Shown here piece by piece: positions 38,204 to 47,263 of a stretch of DNA of 64,000 nucleotides. The notes under the pieces are model-generated. The model was not told where the DNA came from. It ran no database searches and saw only the letters and a list, made by a program, of their open reading frames with translations. Source of the stretch: Paucibacter aquatile (GTDB lineage: Bacteria; Pseudomonadota; Gammaproteobacteria; Burkholderiales; Burkholderiaceae_C); contig NZ_POSP01000003.1 of the NCBI RefSeq assembly GCF_002885975.1, positions 1,302,001 through 1,366,000 of the forward strand, written 5' to 3'. Within the stretch, counting starts at the first letter, position 1. The number at the start of each line of letters is the position of its first letter. The position numbers were made by a program, and so were the translations under genes.

Positions 38204-39316
38204 ATGACCTCCACCGCCCTGCCCTGCATCCACCTGATCGCGGGCGCCCGTCCCAATTTCATGAAGATCGCCCCCATCGTGCGGGCCCTGCAGGCCAGTG
38301 GCCGCCTGAGCTGGAAGATCATCCACACCGGCCAGCACTACGACCGGGACATGAATGATGTGTTCTTCGAAGAGCTGGGCATTCCGGCGCCCGATGTGCG
38401 CCTGGGCTGCGGCGGCGGCAGCCATGCCGACCAGACCGGCAAGATCATGCTGGCTTACGAGCAATTGGTGAATGCAGAAAAGCCGGCCGCCTGCCTGGTC
38501 GTCGGCGACGTCAATTCCACCCTGGCCTGCTCCATCGTGGCCAAGAAGGCCGGTGTGCCTGTGGCCCATGTGGAAGCAGGCCTGCGCAGTGGCGACATGA
38601 GCATGCCGGAAGAGATCAACCGGCTGGTGACCGATGCCATCAGCGACTGGTACTTCGTCACCGAGCCCAGCGGCACCCAGCACTTGCAGCGCGAAGGCAA
38701 GGACATGAGCACGGTCTTCGATGTCGGCCATGTGATGGTGGACAACGTGCTGTTCCAAGCCGAGAAGCTCAAGACCCAGGACACTTCGGTCCTGGAAAGC
38801 GACGCCTACAAGCGCCAGCACAGCCGCTATGGGGTCGTCACCCTGCACCGTCCCAGCAATGTGGACAGTGCTGAAGCCCTGGAGCGCATCGCCACGGTCC
38901 TGCGCACCGTCTCGGCCGAAATCCCGCTGGTCTTTCCAGTCCATCCCCGCACCCGCGCCAATATCGAGAAGTTCGGCGTGCAACTGGGCGCCAACGTCAC
39001 CCTGATGGGCCCGCAGGCCTACATGTCCTTCCTCCACCTCTGGAAGGATGCCGCCCTGGTGCTCACCGACAGCGGCGGACTGCAGGAAGAGACCACCGCC
39101 CTCGGCGTGCCCTGCATCACCATGCGCGAGAACACGGAGCGTCCCGTCACGGTGGACGAAGGCAGCAACGTGCTGGCAGGCACGGACCCGAACGTGATCA
39201 TCCCCTTGGCACTCGAAACACTGAAGACGGGCGGCAAACGCGGCCGGCGGCCGGCCTTGTGGGATGGGAAATCCGCCGAACGTATCGTCGCCATCCTGGC
39301 AGAGAAGCTCGCATGA
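38204..39316 (+). CDS. wecB: UDP-N-acetylglucosamine 2-epimerase (non-hydrolysing)
   Basis: This 370-residue enzyme converts UDP-GlcNAc to UDP-ManNAc. Family features are GARPNFMKIAPIVRAL, TGQHYDRDMND, VEAGLRSGDMSMPEEINR (with the catalytic acids), DSGGLQEETTALGVPC and the closing TEGSN-like DEGSNVLAGTDP. It is the first gene of a plus-strand block and its TGA overlaps the ATG of the WecG-like gene. Together with the dehydrogenase at 30457 it could give UDP-ManNAcA. Confidence 0.94.
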   Translation: MTSTALPCIHLIAGARPNFMKIAPIVRALQASGRLSWKIIHTGQHYDRDMNDVFFEELGIPAPDVRLGCGGGSHADQTGKIMLAYEQLVNAEKPAACLVVGDVNSTLACSIVAKKAGVPVAHVEAGLRSGDMSMPEEINRLVTDAISDWYFVTEPSGTQHLQREGKDMSTVFDVGHVMVDNVLFQAEKLKTQDTSVLESDAYKRQHSRYGVVTLHRPSNVDSAEALERIATVLRTVSAEIPLVFPVHPRTRANIEKFGVQLGANVTLMGPQAYMSFLHLWKDAALVLTDSGGLQEETTALGVPCITMRENTERPVTVDEGSNVLAGTDPNVIIPLALETLKTGGKRGRRPALWDGKSAERIVAILAEKLA

Positions 39317-40053
39317 ACCGCCCACGCATCCAGATGATGGGCTGCACCATCGACAACCTGTCCATGGCGGAGACGGTGCAGACCATTGAGGGCTTCATCG
39401 CCAGCGGCAGACCGCATCAGCACGTCGTGGTCAATGTCGACAAGCTGGTCAAGGCGCAACGTGATCCCGAGCTGCAGCGCATCATCAACGAATGTGCACT
39501 CATCAACGCCGACGGCATGCCGGTGGTCTGGGCCTCGCGACTCCTGGGCAAGCCTCTGAAGGAACGGGTCGCAGGCGTAGATTTGTTCGAGGCACTGATG
39601 GCCGGTGCCGCCGATAAAGGTTGGCGGGTCTACCTTCTGGGCGCCAAGGAAGAAATCGTCTCCAAAGTGCGAGACATCTACAGCCAGAAGTACCCCAAGC
39701 TGGTGTTCGCAGGTCATCGCAACGGCTACTGGAAGCCCGAGGAAGAAGCTGGCGTGGTTGAAGAAATCACGGCCGCCAAGGCCGATCTGCTCTTTGTCGC
39801 CATCAGCTCGCCAAAGAAGGAACAGTTTCTCGGCGCCTACCAGTCACAGATGAAGATCCCGTTTGCGATGGGTGTGGGCGGAACGTTCGATGTGGCGGCA
39901 GGCAAGGTCAAACGAGCACCTCTCTGGATGCAGAAGACAGGCTTCGAATGGTTCTACCGCTTTCTGCAAGAACCTCGCCGCATGTTCAGGCGCTACTTCA
40001 TTGAGGACATGGCGTTCTTCGGTTTGATGCTAAAGGAGTGGCGCTCTCGCTGA
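39313..40053 (+). CDS. WecG/TagA/CpsF-family glycosyltransferase
   Basis: The 246-residue protein shows the GT26 pattern: VVNVDKLVKAQRDPELQRII, LINADGMPVVWASRLLG, VAGVDLF and the closing GVGGTFDVAAGKVKRAPLWM. In family members this transfers UDP-ManNAcA or ManNAc to a lipid-linked acceptor at the inner face of the membrane. Overlap with wecB (ATGA) supports ManNAc-type sugar as donor. An upstream in-frame ATG at 39259 would overlap wecB heavily and is rejected. Confidence 0.9.
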   Translation: MNRPRIQMMGCTIDNLSMAETVQTIEGFIASGRPHQHVVVNVDKLVKAQRDPELQRIINECALINADGMPVVWASRLLGKPLKERVAGVDLFEALMAGAADKGWRVYLLGAKEEIVSKVRDIYSQKYPKLVFAGHRNGYWKPEEEAGVVEEITAAKADLLFVAISSPKKEQFLGAYQSQMKIPFAMGVGGTFDVAAGKVKRAPLWMQKTGFEWFYRFLQEPRRMFRRYFIEDMAFFGLMLKEWRSR

Positions 40054-40264
40054 GGTGTCTGTGAGATGAACTCGCGCCAACCCCTACCCCATCCTGACCT
40101 GCAGGTACGGTCAAGATAGATCGGTTTTCCAGCTATTAATGCCGCCTTGACCAGCGGCCAGAATGCGAACAAGCCGGCACAATCAAAGCTCCGCGCGTTG
40201 CTGCGGCAGCGCTGTTTCTGGCAGCTGCTGATCACCAGCTGCACGAAAGTGCAAGGTAGTACGC

Positions 40265-42781
40265 ATGATGGCCATCATTCAACGCTCCATTTTTCGGCCC
40301 TCAATGAGCAGATTCGGCGCCGCAATGGCGCTTGTGTTCTTGTCGGCCTGCCAGCAACACCAAGTTCGTCAAGCCGAACCCGACCTTCTCAGAAGCGATC
40401 CACCAGCTGCCGGGGAGTTGCCGGGCAGCGGCGAATCGTGCGCCCAGATGGCAGCGGATTGGCTGGAGTTGATGCCGGCCCACCTACGGCGAATTGCGCC
40501 CAATGACTGCGCCCGACTGAGTATTACGCCGCTGTTTTCTTGGGGCGAAGCTCGTGACCGCCAAAGCAGCATTCCATGGAGCTTTGTACTCCGGCCGCAA
40601 GGTGGTGGCAGTGCACTGGTAAACCGCAACGACATCACGGCACCGCGGCTACAAATTGACCGCGGCTTGTTTCCAGGGAAGTACGAATGGGCTGTGGCAT
40701 ACACAAACACGAGAGGCTCCCGCATCAGCTCGCAATGGCGACGATTCACCATAGCTGCGCCAGCCGTTGCATTGGCCAAAGGCCCCAGTTTTGCTCCCAC
40801 CGCCGTCTACGCGAATGCGATCCCAGACGGCCAGACCGTGGCGGTCAATGCCGCCGGAAAACAGCGCCCTAGGGTGCTTCCGGCTGGTAGCAGTTACGCC
40901 AAAATTGCAATTGCGGCCAGAGGTGCGGACTATGCTTCTGCATTGACAGCCTTGCAAGCAAGGGCTCGGTGGGCCTCAAACCAAGCCGTGGCCGTATCAC
41001 CCGATGCCACGCCAACTGCGGGCTCAGCTACGGCGCTCGCACAGGTACTGACTTTGCGCAATATGGTGCAGACCGCCCGAACCGAGCGGGAGTACATGGA
41101 AGGCTTGATCCTTGCCGGGAGGCTGGACAACAACGCGGCCATGCTCGCTGCTGGTAAACAGCGACTGCTGGCGCTGGGCGATTGGACGCCAAATGGCAAG
41201 AGCAGCGAAAAGAATAGCGACCAAGCGAATCGAGAAGTTTTCTTGGCTCTGGCCGTAGGACTAGACATGCTCTGGGCCGATCTGACCCAAGCTCAACGCA
41301 CAAGCCTGGCGGACAACCTGCGCAGCCGCCTGCTGCAGACGGCACAAGCGCTAAGTTACCTGGATCGGGAACCGTACGACTCGCACAGCGTCTCCAATGT
41401 GCGTTGGATTACACAGGCGCTACTCTTGTCCACCGGGCTGCCCAACTTTCCGGAAGCACCGGCCTTGCTCGCTCGCTTCTGGGACTTGAGCCAGTTCACC
41501 ATGAGCACCTGGGGAGATCAGGATGGCAGCTTTGGCAATGGCATCGCCTACGCCTGGTATGCCTTCAACGGTGTCGTGCCCTATGTCGCCGCAGTGCGCA
41601 GCATCATTGGCGTCGACCTCTACCAACTGGAGTACCTACGCCGCAGCGGCGAGCAATTGATGGCGTTCACGGCGCCCAATATCAAACAGCCCAGCGCCTT
41701 CGGCAACGAGTCTGAAACCCAGGATCTGTACGCCAACTACAGCTCCAACTACTACCGGCTGCACGCTCAGATGACTCGCAACCCGCAAGATGCGTGGTAC
41801 TGGCGGGTGAACCCAGGCAATATCAACTCCCCCAACGGCGCCTTGATCTGGCAGTTGCTACTTTTGGGCGCAGACAGTTCGGCTCAGCCTGCCGCTCAAG
41901 CCCCGACACAAAACAGTTGGTTCACGAGAGATGCCGGCCTGGCAGCTATGCATGTCGATGCCAAGGCTTCGGCCCGCACCAGCGTGTTCTTCCGCTCCAG
42001 CCGTTTCGGTGCCTTCAACCATTCGCATGCAGACCAGAACTCCCTGGTCTACGTGTCGCAAGGAAAGCCCTTGCTGATCAGCAGTGGCTATTACCCCTAC
42101 TACAACTCGCCTCATCACCGTATCGTGACCCGCGCCACACGCTACAAGAACGCGCTGACTTTCGACGGCGGAATCGGCCAGAGTGAAAGCGCCGTTGGCG
42201 CCATCAAACCGACCGAGCCGCTGTACAGCATGGACGCGCGCGGCGACATCATCTACAGCGAGGTGCGCGGCGCCCTGTCTGCCGTCACCGGTGACGCAGC
42301 ACTGGCCTACCGGGCCAACGACCCACAGACGGGCAAATGGACCCCCTTGCTGAGCAATGCCATTCGCAGCATCGTTATGGACCGCGCCAACGGCATCACC
42401 CTGGTCTATGACTGGGCGACCAGCACCAAGGCCCGGCAATGGGAGTTGAACTATCACTCGCCCAACCCGTTCACAGCCGATGCCAGCACAGTCAAGGCCA
42501 GCAAGGACACCTCATCTGTATGTCTGGACCGTTATGGCCCGGCGACCAACTTCACTCAGACCATGGCCTGGGACGTCGCCCCTGAAACCGCAATGCCGGC
42601 GCAGGCCCATGGGCGTTTCACTGCCCTGACACCCAGCACAGAATTGGTACACCTGACGGTGCTGCGTGACAGCTGCAAGATCCTGCCGGTGCAGGTCAGC
42701 CAGCAAGGCAGCCGCATCGCAGTGACCGTGGGCAACCAGGTCATCAGCTTCGACAAACGCCAGACCTTGTTGCCTCCTTGA
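40265..42781 (+). CDS. heparinase II/III-type polysaccharide lyase lipoprotein
   Basis: The 838-residue protein has a lipoprotein signal (GAAMALVFLSAC), a long N-terminal part with a fibronectin-like domain and helical toroid (MLWADLTQAQRTSLADNLRS), and a heparinase II/III domain with FNHSHADQNSLVYVSQGKPL and GYYPYYNSPHHRI. Such lyases cleave uronate-containing polysaccharides by beta-elimination. Inside a locus that makes acidic sugars it may trim, release or recycle the cell's own polymer. Two ATGs (40265, 40268) start it, and a later ATG at 40304 would also keep the signal. The 211-base gap before it holds no clear promoter. Confidence 0.8.
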   Translation: MMAIIQRSIFRPSMSRFGAAMALVFLSACQQHQVRQAEPDLLRSDPPAAGELPGSGESCAQMAADWLELMPAHLRRIAPNDCARLSITPLFSWGEARDRQSSIPWSFVLRPQGGGSALVNRNDITAPRLQIDRGLFPGKYEWAVAYTNTRGSRISSQWRRFTIAAPAVALAKGPSFAPTAVYANAIPDGQTVAVNAAGKQRPRVLPAGSSYAKIAIAARGADYASALTALQARARWASNQAVAVSPDATPTAGSATALAQVLTLRNMVQTARTEREYMEGLILAGRLDNNAAMLAAGKQRLLALGDWTPNGKSSEKNSDQANREVFLALAVGLDMLWADLTQAQRTSLADNLRSRLLQTAQALSYLDREPYDSHSVSNVRWITQALLLSTGLPNFPEAPALLARFWDLSQFTMSTWGDQDGSFGNGIAYAWYAFNGVVPYVAAVRSIIGVDLYQLEYLRRSGEQLMAFTAPNIKQPSAFGNESETQDLYANYSSNYYRLHAQMTRNPQDAWYWRVNPGNINSPNGALIWQLLLLGADSSAQPAAQAPTQNSWFTRDAGLAAMHVDAKASARTSVFFRSSRFGAFNHSHADQNSLVYVSQGKPLLISSGYYPYYNSPHHRIVTRATRYKNALTFDGGIGQSESAVGAIKPTEPLYSMDARGDIIYSEVRGALSAVTGDAALAYRANDPQTGKWTPLLSNAIRSIVMDRANGITLVYDWATSTKARQWELNYHSPNPFTADASTVKASKDTSSVCLDRYGPATNFTQTMAWDVAPETAMPAQAHGRFTALTPSTELVHLTVLRDSCKILPVQVSQQGSRIAVTVGNQVISFDKRQTLLPP

Positions 42782-42805
42782 GCCCCACAGGTGGCCGACG
42801 CTGCC

Positions 42806-44053
42806 CTATTTGGGTAGCTGCATCAGCAAATCGATACAGCCCAGCGAACCGCAGACACTGAGTGTGTGCAGACCCAGAGCGTCAGGCGTGCCGTTGCGGG
42901 CGATGGAGCCCAGGTCTTCCTCATGGAAGTGTGTGGGACTGAGCTCGACCACCCGCTGCACCCGGATGTTCGATCCGTATCGGGCCGAGCAGTCCTGGAC
43001 CGGGCGATGAATGCAGCCTTCAGCCACCCACATTGCACCGGCCGGACGCGAGCTGCGGGCATCGATCTTGACCGGGTTGGCCGCGTGCGGAGTCCAATCG
43101 CCCTCGAGGGTGGCGGCCCAGTAAATCACCAGCTCATCGTGCATAGCCGCACCCACATCACCGCGGGTCGCAAACATCCACCAAAGCCCATCATGGTGAA
43201 TGACCGTGGCATCGGCCAAGCGATCACCAGCCACCAGGGTCTTGACATGGGTCCAGTCCTTGAAGCGGCCTTCATTGACGTAGAGGTCCACTGTCCGGTT
43301 CGCGGACGACTCGGGAATCATGTAAAGCCGGCCCTGATCCCGAAGCATGAAGGGGTAGGACAGGTGATACGGTGCCTCGAGCACCCGCTGGGATTCGCCA
43401 ACACATTGGCCATCCGGCCCAAGTTCGAAAACTGCGATCTTGCCGCGATTCTCGGCGTAAACCAGTTCCTCGAAGAACACCCAGCGCTTGCCCTCGATCT
43501 CCGCGATGAAGGGGTCGGCCCAAAAGCGATCCGGCGGCGGCTTGATTACCTGATGCGCGGCAAAAGTCCGGCTGCTGCTGCACCAGTTGCCGACGGCCAG
43601 AGCCCATTGTTCGCGAGTCGACAAGGCGCGAATCGAGTCCTGAAAGAGCTGTACCAGCAACTGGGTCGCGCTCCGCGGTCGCGGGCTAGCTGGCCGGACC
43701 GCTCGCGGCGAGTCGGGCGTCTCTTGCATGCGCACAGCCATGGCCTGGGCTGCCGGCAGCTTGCTGATGACACCGAGCACGCTGCGACTCAATGAACGGT
43801 GATCCAGGCACATCTGGCCCAGATAGATCAGCTCTGACGAGGCGTTGTGGCGCACCTCCACCGGCAGCGCCATGCCCGAACCGAGGTAGGCACGAACCCC
43901 GCTTTCCAGCTGTTCTGCCGGAAAGCCACCAAGATAAAACTGCTGACCTGGCGCAGCCTCGACCAATCGCTGGACCAAATCCAGGTCGAAGCTTCGCGCC
44001 CGAAACAGTTGCCGGTCAAGCCAGCGATACAGTGATTCCATCAAGCTCTTCAT
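42806..44053 (-). CDS. uncharacterised propeller protein resembling GINT/GH43-like transferase domains
   Basis: This 415-residue protein is not firmly recognised. The C-terminal two-thirds has the strand-repeat pattern of a five-bladed propeller (DRFWADPFIAEIEGKRWVFF, LSYPFMLRDQGRLYMIPES, LADATVIHHDGLWWMFATRG, MWVAEGCIHRPVQDCSARYG) like that found in glucosamine-inositolphosphorylceramide transferase-type and GH43-like proteins of polysaccharide loci. The N-terminal 120 residues are unlike it. There is no signal peptide, so it probably acts in the cytoplasm as a glycosyl- or acyl-transferase of unknown sugar. It faces the lyase gene convergently with 24 bases between. Confidence 0.5.
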   Translation of the reverse strand: MKSLMESLYRWLDRQLFRARSFDLDLVQRLVEAAPGQQFYLGGFPAEQLESGVRAYLGSGMALPVEVRHNASSELIYLGQMCLDHRSLSRSVLGVISKLPAAQAMAVRMQETPDSPRAVRPASPRPRSATQLLVQLFQDSIRALSTREQWALAVGNWCSSSRTFAAHQVIKPPPDRFWADPFIAEIEGKRWVFFEELVYAENRGKIAVFELGPDGQCVGESQRVLEAPYHLSYPFMLRDQGRLYMIPESSANRTVDLYVNEGRFKDWTHVKTLVAGDRLADATVIHHDGLWWMFATRGDVGAAMHDELVIYWAATLEGDWTPHAANPVKIDARSSRPAGAMWVAEGCIHRPVQDCSARYGSNIRVQRVVELSPTHFHEEDLGSIARNGTPDALGLHTLSVCGSLGCIDLLMQLPK

Positions 44054-44143
44054 GCCCGCTCCCTGCGTCGAAACAGGCAAGCCGGCATTCGTGGTCGGCC
44101 TATCCTGTTGTTCGTCTCAGGCCATGAAGAGCGACACGGCCTG

Positions 44144-46156
44144 CTACACGGAAATCACCTCAATCAGTGTTTCCAATTGAATAGAAATGCTTCTTGTTGT
44201 CCAGCGGATCGTAGGACAGGGGCAGCGCTCTCCATATCCGGCCGAGTACCAACCCAAGGGAGGCTCCTCCTGCGCGGAAACGATGTCCAAACGGCCGGGC
44301 AGCGGCGCCTTGATCTGCAGGACCAATTGCAAACCCTCACCATGGCAGAGCCGAACGCGGTTCGCACCCTCGACTTGAAGCGTCCAGTCCGGCGCGATGT
44401 GCCAGAACAGCTCTATCAACTCCGGCTTGCGGCCTTCCACTCGATCCAGCACGCGCAGAGACTTGCTCTGTGCAGAAAACTGAACTTCCCGGGAATGCAA
44501 GACCTTTCCAGGTAAATGTTTGTAACCATCATGCCCGGCGCTCCATGAAAAATCACCCTCAGGCGTTCGCTTGATGCTGCGGTTCGCACAAACATGCGCT
44601 TTTCGGGTCCACATGAAGCGGCCGCCACTCATGGACTGATCAATGCCGGCCACCCGCACCGTGTTATGCGCTGACGTGCCGCGGAAATAGTCGCGCCATT
44701 TCTTCTCCGCCCAATAGGAGTAAGTACCCGGGTCGACCAAAACCGGAATGCCGGACACCGAAAGCCAGAGTTGCAAGGCATCGGCGTGCCCATGTGCGGC
44801 GATGCCCAGATAACCCAACGGCCCGGCATCAACAAGACCCAGAATCTCCTGCGGGCCACCCATGTCGCGGCCGAACAAGTAATAGCCTCCGTCTGGAAAG
44901 TCCAAGGCGCGGCCGGCCGAGGCCGCACCCGGCTCAGCCACGGCGCCCGTGGCCCAATCAAGCCAGGCCGCGTCATCTCGCCGATGCTGAGGCTGGGGCA
45001 GCCAGGCCGGCTGCCTCATGAGCGCTGCACCCTTTTGCTGCATGGCCGCAAAACAGTCGCGGCCCGGCCGCGGGTCCAGGCGGAAGGCCTCGGCGCCATC
45101 GGCATCACCGACCTGTGGCACCGCACCTCGGCATGTGGTGACGGAGGCGACAAAACGGCACATCGCCGCCATGCGCGCCCTGTAGCTCGCCGGCATGGGC
45201 TGCCCCGAAGCCGCGGCTGCGCGCTCCGCGGCCAAAAAGAAGTCGAAAGTGAAGGTGGCGTACTCAAAGGCCTGCTCGCGCAGTACGCCGTCAGGCGCCA
45301 CCTGCAAATCGATCTCTCTCAGCAACTCGGCCCGCGCCCGTCCGGCCAGCTCGGTGACGGAGCGCCAGAAGGGCCAGACTGCTGCAGCCACGAAGACACC
45401 CGTCAGCTCGCCAACCAAGTGGTTGTTGGCCGAAGAATGGCGCGAATAGTGCTGACTGATGGCTCGCACATGCAGATTGATGCTGCGGAGCCAGTCGCTC
45501 CGCAACGCCTGGCCATGCGGGCCCTGAAACAGCGGTGACTCGAGCCCCCCGATCAGTTGCCAGACCAGGGACCAATTGAGCAGGCGGATGGCGTACTCCA
45601 GTGAGCTGGTCCAGTTGGGGCCCTGCCCATAGGGGCATTGCGTTAGCCACGAGCGGAGTTGCAGCGCCAGAGTATTGAGATGCTCTCGCTGGCCACTAAG
45701 CGCCCAGGCCTGGGCCAGGGCCACCCAATGCAAATGGCGGTTCAGCTCCCACAGGTACTTGATATCGCCGACCTGGCTGCGGTCGGTGATCGACAGGGCG
45801 TGGGCGGGCCGCAGCGGCGCCTGCACGCCCGTCAGCGGGCAGCGGTTCCATTGCGGCTCGGCGCCGACCTCGAAACGCTGGCTGGCAAACAAACGCACCG
45901 AGCCTTGGGCAATGAGCTCGGCCTCAGCCAGGTAGTCAGCAGACTCCACCTCGCCCTCGGCGGGCCGCGGCAAGACCCAGCGCACACCTCCTTGCAACTG
46001 ATCAGGTGCTTCCGCCCGCAGCGCCCCGAAGCCCAGGCTGCGCTGCGCCCGCTTCAGAAGCGCGTACTGGCTGCGGTGCAGCACCTCGGCGGGTGACATG
46101 CAGCGCAAGCGATTCCAGAACCAGCTCAGTCGCCACCCTGCCTCATGGCTGCTCAC
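44144..46156 (-). CDS. heparinase II/III family protein without signal peptide
   Basis: The 670-residue protein has an N-terminal helical domain (YLWELNRHLHWVALAQAWAL, SSLEYAIRLLNWSLVWQLI, HSSANNHLVGELTGVFVAA) of the heparinase II/III N-terminal type. The C-terminal beta-sandwich has GIAAHGHADALQLWLSVSG, DPGTYSYW and FRGTSAHNTVRV. No signal sequence is visible, in contrast to the lipoprotein at 40265, so it may be cytoplasmic or exported by an unusual route. GTG start overlaps the stop of the glycosyltransferase gene (GTGA). Lyase activity on the polymer or its precursors is an inference. Confidence 0.75.
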   Translation of the reverse strand: MSSHEAGWRLSWFWNRLRCMSPAEVLHRSQYALLKRAQRSLGFGALRAEAPDQLQGGVRWVLPRPAEGEVESADYLAEAELIAQGSVRLFASQRFEVGAEPQWNRCPLTGVQAPLRPAHALSITDRSQVGDIKYLWELNRHLHWVALAQAWALSGQREHLNTLALQLRSWLTQCPYGQGPNWTSSLEYAIRLLNWSLVWQLIGGLESPLFQGPHGQALRSDWLRSINLHVRAISQHYSRHSSANNHLVGELTGVFVAAAVWPFWRSVTELAGRARAELLREIDLQVAPDGVLREQAFEYATFTFDFFLAAERAAAASGQPMPASYRARMAAMCRFVASVTTCRGAVPQVGDADGAEAFRLDPRPGRDCFAAMQQKGAALMRQPAWLPQPQHRRDDAAWLDWATGAVAEPGAASAGRALDFPDGGYYLFGRDMGGPQEILGLVDAGPLGYLGIAAHGHADALQLWLSVSGIPVLVDPGTYSYWAEKKWRDYFRGTSAHNTVRVAGIDQSMSGGRFMWTRKAHVCANRSIKRTPEGDFSWSAGHDGYKHLPGKVLHSREVQFSAQSKSLRVLDRVEGRKPELIELFWHIAPDWTLQVEGANRVRLCHGEGLQLVLQIKAPLPGRLDIVSAQEEPPLGWYSAGYGERCPCPTIRWTTRSISIQLETLIEVISV

Positions 46157-47241
46157 GTTCGCAACTCCTCAACACCAAGCTCTCGGTAAAGATCAGCCAC
46201 CTGGCCCAGGACACGCTCGACCCCAAAACGCTCAGCCACGCGCTGCCGGGCCCGCTGCCCCAGGCGCAGGCGCAGCTCGTCATCTTGCAAGAGGCGCAGC
46301 AGCGCATCGGCCAGCTCACGCGGCTGGCCCGGCTGGACCAACAAGCCCTGCTGCTCATGCTGAACCGCCTCGGGAATCCCACCCACCGGCGTCACCACCA
46401 CCGCCTTGCCAAACGCCATGGCCTCCAGCATCGACATGGGAAGGCCTTCGCTGTAGGACGGCAGAACGAAGACCTCGGCCCGCCTCAGCTGCTGCAGCTT
46501 GGCTTCCCCCACGACCCAACCCAGCACTTCGACCTGGGCGTCCAGCCCCAGGCGATGCACCTCGGCACGCAGGGCCTCCAGATTGCCGTCGCCGCCGATA
46601 GCCAGACGCACATCGGGCCGCTGCTCGCGCAGCAGCTGCAGCGCCTGCAAGAGATCGAACACGCCTTTGTTGTGCTCCGCCCGACCTAGGAAAATCAGCC
46701 GACCGGCCTGCTCCGCCGGGTCAGCCCGGCCCTCTGCCAGCGCCGGCATGAACACCGGGTTGGCAATGGCTCGCACCTTCAAGCCAGGAGCAACACCACT
46801 CAGGTATCGAACCCAAGAATCTGACAAGGCCACCACGCGCGTGCTGCGCTGCAGGCTGTGCACGATCCAACGGCGCAGACGCGGCGAGGCGCTCTGGTCC
46901 GTGAATTTGTCGAACGCACCGCCATGCAAATGAAACACCGTACTAACGCCAAATGCGCGCGCCAGGGCCAGGTACACCGACTTGCGCTTGAAACTGGCGT
47001 TAGAAGACACATGAGCATGCAGCACCGCCACCCGGCCGCTCAGCAATAGGAACACGATGCGCAGGAGCGCCGAAACGCTGCACCACAGCTTGGCCAGGCG
47101 ACTGCCCTCACGGTGCGTGCTGACGTAGCGCAGCGGGAAGCGCTGCGGCAAGCCATGGGCCATATAGACCCCCACCACCGAGGCCACGCCACCCTTGCCC
47201 TCGGGCGCCGTACCAATCATCAAGACTTCGCGCCGACTCAT
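46153..47241 (-). CDS. GT4-family glycosyltransferase
   Basis: The 362-residue GT-B fold enzyme has the acceptor-side motif GTAPEGKGGVASVV, a basic middle, and the donor-binding end IFLGRAEHNKGVFDLLQALQ, VLPSYSEGLPMSMLEAMAFG (the EX7E-type motif) and VGGIPEAV. It should add one sugar from a nucleotide donor to the lipid-linked repeat at the inner membrane. ATG 47241 starts the family N-terminus; the frame runs on inside the ligase gene. Donor and linkage cannot be read from sequence. Confidence 0.9.
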   Translation of the reverse strand: MSRREVLMIGTAPEGKGGVASVVGVYMAHGLPQRFPLRYVSTHREGSRLAKLWCSVSALLRIVFLLLSGRVAVLHAHVSSNASFKRKSVYLALARAFGVSTVFHLHGGAFDKFTDQSASPRLRRWIVHSLQRSTRVVALSDSWVRYLSGVAPGLKVRAIANPVFMPALAEGRADPAEQAGRLIFLGRAEHNKGVFDLLQALQLLREQRPDVRLAIGGDGNLEALRAEVHRLGLDAQVEVLGWVVGEAKLQQLRRAEVFVLPSYSEGLPMSMLEAMAFGKAVVVTPVGGIPEAVQHEQQGLLVQPGQPRELADALLRLLQDDELRLRLGQRARQRVAERFGVERVLGQVADLYRELGVEELRT

Positions 47242-47263
47242 CGCCCTGCCCTCCGCAGCAGCC

